Positions 1 through 6,774 of a stretch of DNA of 10,319 nt are shown piece by piece. Source of the stretch: Candidatus Sulfotelmatobacter sp. (GTDB lineage: Bacteria > Acidobacteriota > Terriglobia > Terriglobales > Acidobacteriaceae). The translations under genes and the position numbers were made by a program. The notes below the pieces were generated by a model that was not told the origin of the DNA, did not search any database, and saw only the letters and a list, made by a program, of their open reading frames with translations. The DNA lies in assembly GCA_030044775.1 (NCBI GenBank), contig JASICF010000498.1, positions 1 to 10,319 on the forward strand, given 5' to 3'. Within the stretch, counting starts at the first letter, position 1; every line of letters starts with the position of its first letter.

Positions 1-2203
1 AGGGCGTGACGCTTACTGGAATATAGCCTTTCAATTCCATGGATTCGGCCTCGATGCGGTGCGGATGATTGCCCACGCGTCCTTTTGCATCTGCAATCCC
101 TGAAAGGCGACGGAACCAGTCGTTAATGGCATCGCGCCACACTATCGCGTGCCCGGCCTGATAGTTGAGTTGCTCCAGCACGTCATGATAGCGGTCGTCG
201 TCGACTCGCCCATGCAGAGAACTCCACTGGGAAACAAAATCCGCCGCCTTTTTGGCGCCATCATAATGCAATTCGTAGATGGTTTGAATGACGGTTTTGC
301 CGGAATGCAATTGGTGGGTATAGGAGACATGGTGAAAAAACAAAATCAAATCGTCGGGTATGTTTGCCAACGATTCATAGATCCTCCGCACTGACGGGAA
401 ATATTGACCAATAAACCCAGTTCCGGTCGCGACGGTGCGGTCCATTCCGACACCCTCATGATCGGCGCGGATCCATTGGCCCCATCCGTTGCGCTCCTGG
501 GATTCCGGCGCGGGGCCGAAGTGGCTTCCCAGAATATCCGTGAGAGTCTGCAAACCCAGCGGGCCGGTGTAGCCTTCGTAAGCGTTCCACGACGCTAATT
601 GAATTTTGGGGACGGTCGCAACCACAAGCGGGTCGTTGCCGAATGTAAGCCGTGTCCACTCTTCCGCGATTACTCTCGCACTGAGATTGGGATTCCACGC
701 AAGCCGCCCAAAACCATATAAATTCGCCAATGAAAGATGATTTCCTAGCCAGTTTTTATCGAGGCCAACGTTGGCGACTCCGCTGTAGCCCCCGAGAGCG
801 CGATGAAAACGCGCGCCGGAAACAACTTCCTTTACAGGCGTAAATCGATTGTCCACGCGCAAATCAAAATCCAAAACTTCTTTCCACATCGGAACCAGGA
901 AGCATGTGTGCCGTTGTTGCCCAGTGTATTCTTGCGTAATTTGCGATTCGATGGCCACGCTCGTTTGTTGCAGGCCGCCAAACAGCGGCGACACCGGTTC
1001 GCGCACCTGAAAATCGATAGGGCCATTCTTGATCTGTATGATCACATTTTCGTCAAACTTTCCATCGAGCGGATGAAAAATATCGTAGGCAGCTTTTGCG
1101 CGGTCGCTTTTCAGATTCCGCCAGTCAAGATGATGGTCATAGATAAAGGCCCGGTAGAAAACGATTCCACCATAGGGTAGAAGGGCTCGCGCAATCACGT
1201 TGGCCGCATCGGCCGGCGTGCGGCCATACGCGGCAGGACCAAGACGCCCTTCGGAATCTGCTTTCACAACGACGCCGCCAAAGTCAGGGATGCTGCGATA
1301 GATCTCGTCAAACTTCTGCCGCCACCATGCCCCGACGCGAGGATCAAGCGGATCGAACGTGTCCAGCGATCCAATTACGTTGGGAGTACTCAGGTCGATT
1401 GAGATTCCGAGCTGAATTCCCCACCGCCGAAAAACCTGCGCGATGCGCGCAAGTTGCGGAATGAAATCGGGGTCCAGAATATGCGGGTCGGCATTGACGT
1501 TATTGATTACGCAGCCGTTAATGGCGACTGATGCTAGCAGCCGGGCATATTCGGAGACTCGCGTAAGATCCGCGCGCACCGCGCCCTTGTCAAAGAAAAT
1601 TGAGCGGCCGCCGTAGCCCCGTTCGATGCTTCCATCAAGGTTGTCCCATTGATTGACCCAGCGCACCGGAGCGGATGGTTTCTCCTCATCATCCAGCCAG
1701 CCGATCTCGCGATGCTGCGCGATGATTCTCAGGAATGCGAATACGCCGTACAGGACGCCGCGGTCACTCCCTCCTGCGATGACGATGCATGGAGATCCGT
1801 GAACTTGCAGCGAGCCTAGCCAAAAGGCATCTTTCTGTATGGCTTTCATGCGCAGTTCTTCTGTGGCACGAAATTCAGGGGCAAGGCTTGCAATCTGCTC
1901 GGCGGTCCCCATCACGATCGCGGACCCGGAGGGCATCGCCGCAGCAAATTCCGGCTTTCTGCCTAGCATCCCTTGCAACCCACGCGCGAGTTCGCCCTTC
2001 GCGCTGCCGAGGACTTCCGAATCGCCGGGTGCAACGATCAAGTCTGGCAAGGACTTGAAATCGATCGTTTCGCTAGCTTGTAGCGGCGCATAACGCAGCC
2101 AGGCGTTTTCTCCGGTTTCGGCGACCGAACGGGAGACGAGGGCTCCGCACAACAGCAGCAAGAAAATGGGTATCGGATTTTCTTTGTGGATACATCCCCG
2201 CAT
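1..2203 (-). CDS. aguA: GH67 alpha-glucuronidase, secreted (3' end cut by window edge)
   Basis: GH67 enzymes hydrolyse the alpha-1,2 bond that attaches (4-O-methyl)glucuronic acid to the non-reducing terminal xylose of xylo-oligosaccharides. I translated this strand by hand and get 734 uninterrupted codons from the ATG at 2203 to the edge. An N-terminal hydrophobic run (about residues 11-23) suggests export to the periplasm. The family signature WVNQWDNLDGSIERGYGG is at 182-199. Predicted catalytic residues are E318 in KADSEG (acid), and D397 in KNGPIDF with E425 in QITQEY (water activation); the spacings of 79 and 28 residues match my recollection of the Geobacillus enzyme. The ORF already reaches the C-terminal RIEAESMEL segment, so only a few tens of residues should be missing. 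No clear Shine-Dalgarno precedes the start, and an operator-like palindrome lies 12-27 bases upstream. Family is near certain; the secretion route is inferred. Confidence 0.95.
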   Translation of the reverse strand, partial: MRGCIHKENPIPIFLLLLCGALVSRSVAETGENAWLRYAPLQASETIDFKSLPDLIVAPGDSEVLGSAKGELARGLQGMLGRKPEFAAAMPSGSAIVMGTAEQIASLAPEFRATEELRMKAIQKDAFWLGSLQVHGSPCIVIAGGSDRGVLYGVFAFLRIIAQHREIGWLDDEEKPSAPVRWVNQWDNLDGSIERGYGGRSIFFDKGAVRADLTRVSEYARLLASVAINGCVINNVNADPHILDPDFIPQLARIAQVFRRWGIQLGISIDLSTPNVIGSLDTFDPLDPRVGAWWRQKFDEIYRSIPDFGGVVVKADSEGRLGPAAYGRTPADAANVIARALLPYGGIVFYRAFIYDHHLDWRNLKSDRAKAAYDIFHPLDGKFDENVIIQIKNGPIDFQVREPVSPLFGGLQQTSVAIESQITQEYTGQQRHTCFLVPMWKEVLDFDLRVDNRFTPVKEVVSGARFHRALGGYSGVANVGLDKNWLGNHLSLANLYGFGRLAWNPNLSARVIAEEWTRLTFGNDPLVVATVPKIQLASWNAYEGYTGPLGLQTLTDILGSHFGPAPESQERNGWGQWIRADHEGVGMDRTVATGTGFIGQYFPSVRRIYESLANIPDDLILFFHHVSYTHQLHSGKTVIQTIYELHYDGAKKAADFVSQWSSLHGRVDDDRYHDVLEQLNYQAGHAIVWRDAINDWFRRLSGIADAKGRVGNHPHRIEAESMELKGYIPVSVTP

Positions 2204-2214
2204 AAAAACTGATT

Positions 2215-2230
2215 GCGTTAACGTACACGC
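2215..2230. promoter_or_regulatory. LacI-type operator upstream of the GH67 gene
   Basis: GCGTTAACGTACACGC is an imperfect palindrome: GCGTTAAC faces GCGTGTAC on the other strand, with 6 of 8 positions matching, and the centre is CG as is usual for LacI-family sites. It shares 11 invariant positions with the sites at 5317-5332 and 6726-6741. Its outer pair is G-C where the other two have C-G, so symmetry is kept while the base changes. It lies 12 bases before the GH67 start codon, next to the -10-like GTTATAAC at 2235-2242, so a bound repressor would cover the predicted transcription start. The assignment to the LacI protein at 5454-6581 is inference. Confidence 0.65.
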
Positions 2231-2234
2231 ACGA

Positions 2235-2242
2235 GTTATAAC
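2235..2242. promoter_or_regulatory. Symmetrical -10 element, possible divergent promoter
   Basis: GTTATAAC is a perfect 8-bp palindrome, so TATAAC (5 of 6 to the sigma70 -10 consensus) can be read on both strands: 2235-2240 on minus toward the GH67 gene and 2237-2242 on plus toward the small ORF at 2289. On the plus strand TTGCGT at 2213-2218 gives a partial -35 at 18-bp spacing. On the minus strand I found no good -35. The adjoining operator would affect either promoter. This is pattern matching only. Confidence 0.35.
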
Positions 2243-2288
2243 CGAGCTTGTTCGAGAAGGGATACGTCCCGCTCGACGGAAAAGCGCT

Positions 2289-2588
2289 ATGAGAAGCAGC
2301 GAGCCTACCCTGCGAGTCGATTTTGCCACCAAGGCCAATCCCGCCTGCTCGCTTTGCGGCATGCCCTTTGGCAGTGAAGGCATGGCGCGATCACTGATGG
2401 ACGCGTTTGCCCTTCATGTGCGCCGCCAACATCTTGCCGCCAACGGGAATTCGACAATCGGGACCACGTTCGCCAAACGGCCTCTTATTCGGGGTTCACA
2501 AACCGTCGCGAACCAGCTGCGCCGGATGTCGCGAGGCAAGAGTCCCAGGCGCGCTTGGCGCAAGGCTTTACAAAACAAACGCACCTGA
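2289..2588 (+). CDS. Small C2H2-like zinc-finger protein, hypothetical
   Basis: A 99-aa basic ORF in the 386-bp gap between two minus-strand enzyme genes. The reason to take it seriously is a CSLCGMPF ... FALHVRRQH pattern (roughly residues 20-48), i.e. C-x2-C-x19-H-x4-H with aromatic and leucine positions like a C2H2 zinc finger. The C-terminal half is rich in Arg and Lys without a recognisable fold. Codon third positions are mostly G or C through the finger region, as in the neighbours. ATG 2289 was chosen because GGAAAA lies about 8 bases upstream; the frame is open back to an ATG at 2166, but that start would overlap the GH67 gene. The stop is one base from the convergent GH3 stop. Function unknown; DNA or RNA binding is a guess. 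It could still be a chance ORF in an intergenic region. Confidence 0.42.
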   Translation: MRSSEPTLRVDFATKANPACSLCGMPFGSEGMARSLMDAFALHVRRQHLAANGNSTIGTTFAKRPLIRGSQTVANQLRRMSRGKSPRRAWRKALQNKRT

Positions 2589-2589
2589 T

Positions 2590-5271
2590 CTACTCCGGCA
2601 GCTTCTTACGGTTTTTGATGCGGAACGTCGCCTCCGCGGCGGACGTCGAAGTTCCCGGCTGGCCTCCTCCTAAATCGATTCGGTAGTTGCCTTTCGCCAC
2701 AACGCGATTTCCCTTCTTATCGACCTCGCTCAAATCGCGAGCATCCAGCGTGAACTGCACATGCCGCGTTTCACCGGCAGAGAGATGAATTCGCGTGAAG
2801 GCGCGCAGAGCCCGCAGTGGAGCGATGGGCGACTGAGGAAATCTCAGGTACAACTCGATCACCTCATCCCCTTCACGCTGGCTCACGTTTTTGACGTCAG
2901 CATCAGCGGTTAGCGGGTCGCCAGCCTTCAGCCTTGTGGTTGAAAGCTGCAGATTGCTGTACTGAAACATCGAATAGCTCAATCCGTATCCGAACGGATA
3001 TAAAGGCTCGCCAGTGAAATACCGATACGTGCGACCCTTCACCGCATAGTCTTCGAAGGGCGGCAACTGATCGACACTCTTGTAAAACGTAACTGGCAAT
3101 CGTCCTGCTGGATTGTTGACTCCGGCGAGAGTCTGTGAAATCGCCGTTCCGCCCTCTTCGCCGGAATACCATGCTTCAAGAATCGCGTTCGCATGCGTGC
3201 TGGCCCAGTTCACGGCCAGGGCGCTGCCATTCATGAGCACAACAACCAGCGGCTTTCCGGTTGCCTGAAGGGCTTCCAGGAGATCCTCTTCTTCCTTTGG
3301 CAGGTCGAGACTGGTGCGGTCGCCGCCTTTAAAGCCGGGCACATCGACCTTCATCTCTTCGCCCTCGAGTTGAGACGTGATTCCGACCACCGCGATGGAC
3401 ACATCGGCTTCCTTGGCAGCGGCCACTGCGCCTCCAATGGGATCGTCAATCAGGTGCAGCCACACCAGCCTCGTGCTGAGGCCTCCGCGCGTGAACTCGA
3501 GCTTGAGAGCGTAGCGACGACCTTGTTCGAGATGCAATGTCTTTAGGGTTGGAATGGGATCGTGGAGCAGATCATCGTCGACGATCAGTTGGCCATCAAG
3601 CCAAAGCCGGTTTTTCGAGCCGTTGAGACCGAACTGATAGTTGCCGGATTGGACAGGGACTAGAAATCCGGTCCAGCGAACAGAGAATTCTTTCATGCCT
3701 GCCGGTGGCTGGATTGCCGAGGAATCGTGATCCGAGACGTGGAGATTCACACCACCATCAACGCGGATTACTTGCGGTGTGCCGGAGCAATCGTCGCCTG
3801 CGAAATATTCGGCTTTCAGCCCCGGCCGGCCATCGTCGGTTAAGAGTACCGACGCCGGAACGACCTGTTGATCGCGCAGGAAATTCATGCCCTCATAAAA
3901 CGTAACTTCGTCAGAGGGAAACTGCGCGCGAATGCCATCGAGAGCGCTAACTGCGTGAGACGCAGTGCCCGCATAATTGCCATGCAGCACACTGACTGAT
4001 TCCGCGAGCGGGCCGAACACGGCAATCCTGCGAACGTCTGAGCGCAGCGGCAATGTTCCATCGTTTTTCAACAATACCATCGACTCATTGGCAGCTTTCA
4101 GTGCCAGCGCGCGGTGCGCCGGGCTGTCGATTTCCGAATCGGGGGTCTGAGCGTATTTCACGATTTCCGGGGGATCAAACATGCCCAGGCGGAATCGCGC
4201 CGTAAACAGCCGCTTAAGCGATCGGTCGATTTCTTTTTCCGTGAGCAGCCCTTGCTTGACGGCATCAATATAAGGAACGTAATCGGAGTTGGTGGTGGCA
4301 ATGGTAAAGAAATCGGCGCACTCGTTGTCCATTCCGGTTTTCATCGCGTCAGCGGCGGCTTCGGCCATGCTCTTGGTAAAGTGATGGCCGTTGAAAATAT
4401 CGACAATCGCGTCACAATCGGATACCACGTAGCCGTTAAACTTCCACGCACCTCGTAGCTGATTTTCCAGCAGAAATCTGTTGGCGCAAGCGGGCTGGCC
4501 GTTTACTCGGTTGTAGGCGCACATGATCGACTCTGCCTTACCTTCGACAATCGCCGCGCGAAATGCTGGCAAGTAGGTGTCTTCCATATCGTGCTTGGAT
4601 ACTTGCACGTCGATGGTGTGACGCGTGGGCTCGGGACCGCTGTGCACGGCAAAATGCTTGGGCGTGGCGATCACGCGAAAATATATGGGATCGTCGCCTT
4701 GCATTCCGGTGACAAATGCCACTCCCATCCGTCCTGTAAGAAATGGATCCTCGCCATAGGTTTCCTGGCCGCGGCCCCATCGCGGATCGCGGAAGATATT
4801 GATGTTTGGCGACCAGAAGTCGAGACCTTCCATAATGTTGCTCTGGCCGCGAGCGCGCAAGGCCTGGTTGTGTTTGGCCCGCGCCTCGGTGCCAATTACT
4901 ACGGCCATGTCGTGGATCAACGGGACATCAAAAGTCGCCGCCAGACCAATCGGCTCGGGAAACACAGTGGCGATTCCGGCTCTGGCTACCCCATGCAACG
5001 CCTCGCTCCACCAGTCATACGCCGGAACCTGCAGACGCGGAATGGCGCGCGCCTGGTTCACTAATTGTGACGCTTTCTCCTCCAGCGTCATCCGTCCGAT
5101 AAGGTCGTCGACCCGCGCTGCGATCGGCAGAGAAGGGTCGAGATAAAGCGCGGGTTTCGTTTGATCGGCAGTTTGCGCAAAGGAACAGAATGCTGTTACA
5201 AACAAGACAGCCGTCATCCCTGCGACTTCCGGCCAGCGCGACCCCGGCAGGTTGCGGATTTTCTGCGGCAT
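2590..5271 (-). CDS. GH3 beta-xylosidase/beta-glucosidase with PA14 insertion
   Basis: A retaining exo-glycosidase that removes terminal beta-linked sugars from oligosaccharides; next to GH67, xylo-oligosaccharides are the likeliest substrate. From ATG 5271 it has 893 aa. A basic N-terminus and hydrophobic stretch ending SFAQT indicate a signal peptide, so periplasmic or exported. The N-terminal GH3 barrel shows YGEDPF, ATPKHFAVHSG and VVSDCDAI, whose D285 is the expected nucleophile. The second (alpha/beta) domain is interrupted by a PA14 domain (about 479-606: GLKAEYF ... RWTGFLVPVQSGNYQF ... RLWLDG). LEGEE (about 635-639), followed by GGDRTSLDLP, is the expected acid/base region. PFGYGLSY precedes a C-terminal fibronectin-III-like domain. 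A TTG start at 5298 would add nine residues but falls almost on the predicted transcription start, so ATG is preferred. Exact sugar specificity (xylose versus glucose or arabinose) cannot be read from sequence. Confidence 0.93.
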   Translation of the reverse strand: MPQKIRNLPGSRWPEVAGMTAVLFVTAFCSFAQTADQTKPALYLDPSLPIAARVDDLIGRMTLEEKASQLVNQARAIPRLQVPAYDWWSEALHGVARAGIATVFPEPIGLAATFDVPLIHDMAVVIGTEARAKHNQALRARGQSNIMEGLDFWSPNINIFRDPRWGRGQETYGEDPFLTGRMGVAFVTGMQGDDPIYFRVIATPKHFAVHSGPEPTRHTIDVQVSKHDMEDTYLPAFRAAIVEGKAESIMCAYNRVNGQPACANRFLLENQLRGAWKFNGYVVSDCDAIVDIFNGHHFTKSMAEAAADAMKTGMDNECADFFTIATTNSDYVPYIDAVKQGLLTEKEIDRSLKRLFTARFRLGMFDPPEIVKYAQTPDSEIDSPAHRALALKAANESMVLLKNDGTLPLRSDVRRIAVFGPLAESVSVLHGNYAGTASHAVSALDGIRAQFPSDEVTFYEGMNFLRDQQVVPASVLLTDDGRPGLKAEYFAGDDCSGTPQVIRVDGGVNLHVSDHDSSAIQPPAGMKEFSVRWTGFLVPVQSGNYQFGLNGSKNRLWLDGQLIVDDDLLHDPIPTLKTLHLEQGRRYALKLEFTRGGLSTRLVWLHLIDDPIGGAVAAAKEADVSIAVVGITSQLEGEEMKVDVPGFKGGDRTSLDLPKEEEDLLEALQATGKPLVVVLMNGSALAVNWASTHANAILEAWYSGEEGGTAISQTLAGVNNPAGRLPVTFYKSVDQLPPFEDYAVKGRTYRYFTGEPLYPFGYGLSYSMFQYSNLQLSTTRLKAGDPLTADADVKNVSQREGDEVIELYLRFPQSPIAPLRALRAFTRIHLSAGETRHVQFTLDARDLSEVDKKGNRVVAKGNYRIDLGGGQPGTSTSAAEATFRIKNRKKLPE

Positions 5272-5307
5272 GTTTTCGGAGCTTGACGAAGCTTGCAAGC
5301 GCGACGC

Positions 5308-5313
5308 AGTATA
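5308..5313 (-). promoter_or_regulatory. Putative -10 element of the GH3 gene
   Basis: On the minus strand this reads TATACT, 5 of 6 to the sigma70 -10 consensus, 36 bases before the preferred ATG at 5271. It puts transcription start near 5301, nearly on the alternative TTG start. No convincing -35 lies 16-18 bases upstream; the operator occupies most of that spacer. Confidence 0.4.
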
Positions 5314-5316
5314 ACA

Positions 5317-5332
5317 CCGTCAACGTACACGG
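5317..5332. promoter_or_regulatory. LacI-type operator upstream of the GH3 gene
   Basis: CCGTCAACGTACACGG is an imperfect palindrome (CCGTCAAC against CCGTGTAC, 6 of 8 matching) with a CG centre. It differs from the perfect palindrome at 6726-6741 at 3 of 16 positions and shares ACGTACACG with the site at 2215-2230. It sits immediately upstream of TATACT, between the expected -35 and -10 positions of the GH3 promoter, the usual place for repression. It is 122 bases from the divergent lacI-type start, so it could also contribute to autoregulation. Confidence 0.68.
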
Positions 5333-5413
5333 AAATAGATTTGTTGACGATCTTGGGTCGGGTAGCGGCCTCGAACGACCTCAACACACATCTGATCGGG
5401 GAAATGGCCGCGT

Positions 5414-5419
5414 TAGAAT
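5414..5419 (+). promoter_or_regulatory. Possible -10 element of the LacI-family gene
   Basis: TAGAAT matches 5 of 6 positions of the -10 consensus and lies 34 bases before the ATG at 5454. Upstream, only CTGATC at 5392-5397 with 16-bp spacing resembles a -35, and weakly. The 155-bp gap shared with the GH3 gene must hold this promoter, but the exact position is uncertain. Confidence 0.25.
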
Positions 5420-5427
5420 GGCGCGGC

Positions 5428-5457
5428 ATGCGATTTCCCAGGTATAGCGCGGCATGA
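5428..5457 (+). other. Possible 9-codon leader ORF overlapping the regulator start
   Basis: ATG at 5428 opens a reading frame for MRFPRYSAA ending in TGA at 5455-5457, which overlaps the regulator's ATG as ATGA, the arrangement typical of translational coupling. The decamer GCGCGGCATG precedes and includes both ATGs (5421-5430 and 5447-5456). Neither start has a strong Shine-Dalgarno. An ORF this short can easily arise by chance. Confidence 0.2.
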
Positions 5458-6581
5458 AGAAACACCGGCACGGGATTCACCTGATTGCGGAGATAGCCGA
5501 CGTTTCCATCGGAACAGTGGATCGCGCCCTGCACGGGCGTCCTGGCATCAACGAAGCCACGCGCCAGCGCATCCTGAAAATTGCCGAGCAGATTGCCTAC
5601 ACGCCGAACCTGGCGGCGCGCGCTCTTTCAGTTTCCAAGGCAAGCGCCCGCATCGGAGTCTGCATTCCACGAGAAATTCACTTCTTTTACGATCAGCTGT
5701 GGGGTGGTGTGCTGGATGAAGCAAAAAGCGTTGCGCCGCTTGGAATCCAGTTTATTCATCGCCCCGTCCATGCCCTGGGCGAACGCGACGCCGAAGCTTT
5801 TCAGGAGCTGGCAGCGAGCGGGGTTGACGGCATCATTCTCACCGCAGGAAATCCTCAGGGCCTTAAACCGCTGATTGATACGGCGGAAGAAAAAGGTATT
5901 CGCGTGGTTTGTGTTTCGACCGATGCGCCCGCGAGCCGGCGCTCCAGCATCGTCTGCGTCGAGCCTTGGCTGAATGGTCACCTGGCCGGAGAATTGATGG
6001 GAAAATTCGTGCCTTCGGGCTCGAAAGTGGCTGTGGTTGCTGGCATGTTGAGCGCCGAAGATCACCGCCAGAAGACCGCTGGTTTCTCCGAGGCTTTTCC
6101 TCAGCATTGTCCCGGCGGGCAAATCGCCACGGTCATCGAAGGCCACGAAGATGAAGATGAGAGCTTCCAGAAAACATTCGATCTTCTGGGGCGAATGCCG
6201 AATCTGGCCGGACTGTACGTCAACACGGTCAACTGTCTTCCGGTTTGCCGTGCCCTTGGAGCGCGCGGCCTGGCCGGAAAAACCAAACTGATCACCACCG
6301 ATCTTTTCTCCGAAATGTCTCCCTACTTCGAAAAGGGCACGATAACCGCGTCTATTTACCAGCAACCCCATCGACAGGGGCAGCTTGCCGTGAGGTTGAT
6401 GGCGGATCACCTTACCAGCAAGGCAGCTTTTCCCCCAAACGTACATCTCAGCCCCGGTGTGGTAATGTCTTCCAACTTGCATCTGTTCCGGGAGATAAGG
6501 TTGGCGCCTGTGCGGTTTGACGATTCCCTTCTCGCCTCTGCCCCTCAACCGGTAAAAGTCGCAAAGCGGGTTGTGAGATAA
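5454..6581 (+). CDS. LacI-family transcriptional regulator
   Basis: A 375-aa DNA-binding regulator, likely the local repressor of the xylan genes. The N-terminal helix-turn-helix is clear (about residues 9-29, IAEIADVSIGTVDRALHGR), followed by the hinge helix PNLAARALS (51-59), which in this family inserts at a central CG step. The rest (about 64-350) is a periplasmic-binding-protein-like sugar sensor of the type seen in LacI members related to ribose/galactose-binding proteins, with motifs such as GVDGIILTAG and LITTDLF. It is transcribed away from the GH3 gene and toward the receptor, 193 bp before it. Three CG-centred palindromes in the window (2215, 5317, 6726) are its probable targets. 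The TVDRAL recognition-helix variant is less common than TVSRVL but known. Effector unknown; a xylan-derived sugar or uronic acid is inferred from the neighbours. Confidence 0.93.
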   Translation: MKKHRHGIHLIAEIADVSIGTVDRALHGRPGINEATRQRILKIAEQIAYTPNLAARALSVSKASARIGVCIPREIHFFYDQLWGGVLDEAKSVAPLGIQFIHRPVHALGERDAEAFQELAASGVDGIILTAGNPQGLKPLIDTAEEKGIRVVCVSTDAPASRRSSIVCVEPWLNGHLAGELMGKFVPSGSKVAVVAGMLSAEDHRQKTAGFSEAFPQHCPGGQIATVIEGHEDEDESFQKTFDLLGRMPNLAGLYVNTVNCLPVCRALGARGLAGKTKLITTDLFSEMSPYFEKGTITASIYQQPHRQGQLAVRLMADHLTSKAAFPPNVHLSPGVVMSSNLHLFREIRLAPVRFDDSLLASAPQPVKVAKRVVR

Positions 6582-6615
6582 GCCTGGATAACCCGACTTA
6601 GAGGCGAAATCCTTT

Positions 6616-6630
6616 TTCGAGCTGCTCGAA
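6616..6630 (+). other. Short stem-loop after the regulator gene
   Basis: TTCGAGCTGCTCGAA can form a perfect 6-bp stem with a 3-base loop, 35 bases after the regulator's stop codon. A T-run lies before it, not after, so it does not fit an intrinsic terminator on the plus strand. It may be incidental or mark the 3' end of the regulator transcript. Confidence 0.2.
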
Positions 6631-6684
6631 GCTTGCCTGACAATGTAAATTCAACATCCTGATGACGGACATATAAAATTTTTC

Positions 6685-6714
6685 TTGACAAAACTAATTG
6701 AAAACCGTTATAAG
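6685..6714 (+). promoter_or_regulatory. Strong sigma70-type promoter of the TonB-dependent receptor
   Basis: A perfect -35 TTGACA (6685-6690) is followed after 18 bp by TATAAG (6709-6714), 5 of 6 to consensus; reading TTATAA instead gives a 17-bp spacer. Transcription should start near 6721, five or so bases before the perfect palindrome at 6726-6741, leaving a leader of about 54 bases before the ATG. The surrounding stretch is AT-rich compared with the flanking genes. This is the best promoter in the window. Confidence 0.75.
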
Positions 6715-6725
6715 CTGGCGCTGTA

Positions 6726-6741
6726 CCGTTAACGTTAACGG
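6726..6741. promoter_or_regulatory. Perfect-palindrome LacI-type operator of the receptor gene
   Basis: CCGTTAACGTTAACGG is its own reverse complement over all 16 bases with a CG centre, a classic LacI-family operator form. It lies directly downstream of the predicted transcription start and 33 bases before the receptor's ATG, where a bound repressor would block promoter clearance or elongation. Related sites precede the GH67 and GH3 genes, which ties the three genes to one regulator. Confidence 0.78.
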
Positions 6742-6774
6742 AATCGTTCCACAATTTCACTTGGGGTGTGCAAT

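Noticed and set aside
803..1180. 125-aa plus-strand ORF
   Set aside because: It overlaps the GH67 gene through its predicted D397/E425 region; the GH67 frame carries all the family motifs.
2145..2149. Possible lipoprotein signal at the GH67 N-terminus (LLLLC, Cys19)
   Set aside because: The residue before the Cys is Leu rather than Gly, Ala or Ser, so the lipobox rule is not met; an ordinary signal peptide fits better.
4431..4446. Operator-like GCCGTTAAAC inside the GH3 gene
   Set aside because: Only one half resembles the operator, there is no palindrome or CG centre, and it is deep inside coding sequence.
4591..5064. 157-aa plus-strand ORF
   Set aside because: Antisense to the GH3 catalytic barrel with no recognisable domain.
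5344..5349. TTGACG as a -35 for the regulator gene
   Set aside because: No -10-like hexamer lies 16-19 bp downstream; the TAGAAT at 5414 is far too distant.
5628..6548. 306-aa minus-strand ORF antisense to the regulator gene
   Set aside because: It lies wholly within the well-supported LacI-family gene on the other strand and its translation shows no recognisable domain.
6616..6630. Stem-loop as an intrinsic terminator of the regulator gene
   Set aside because: No T-run follows the stem on the coding strand, so it is listed only as a stem-loop.
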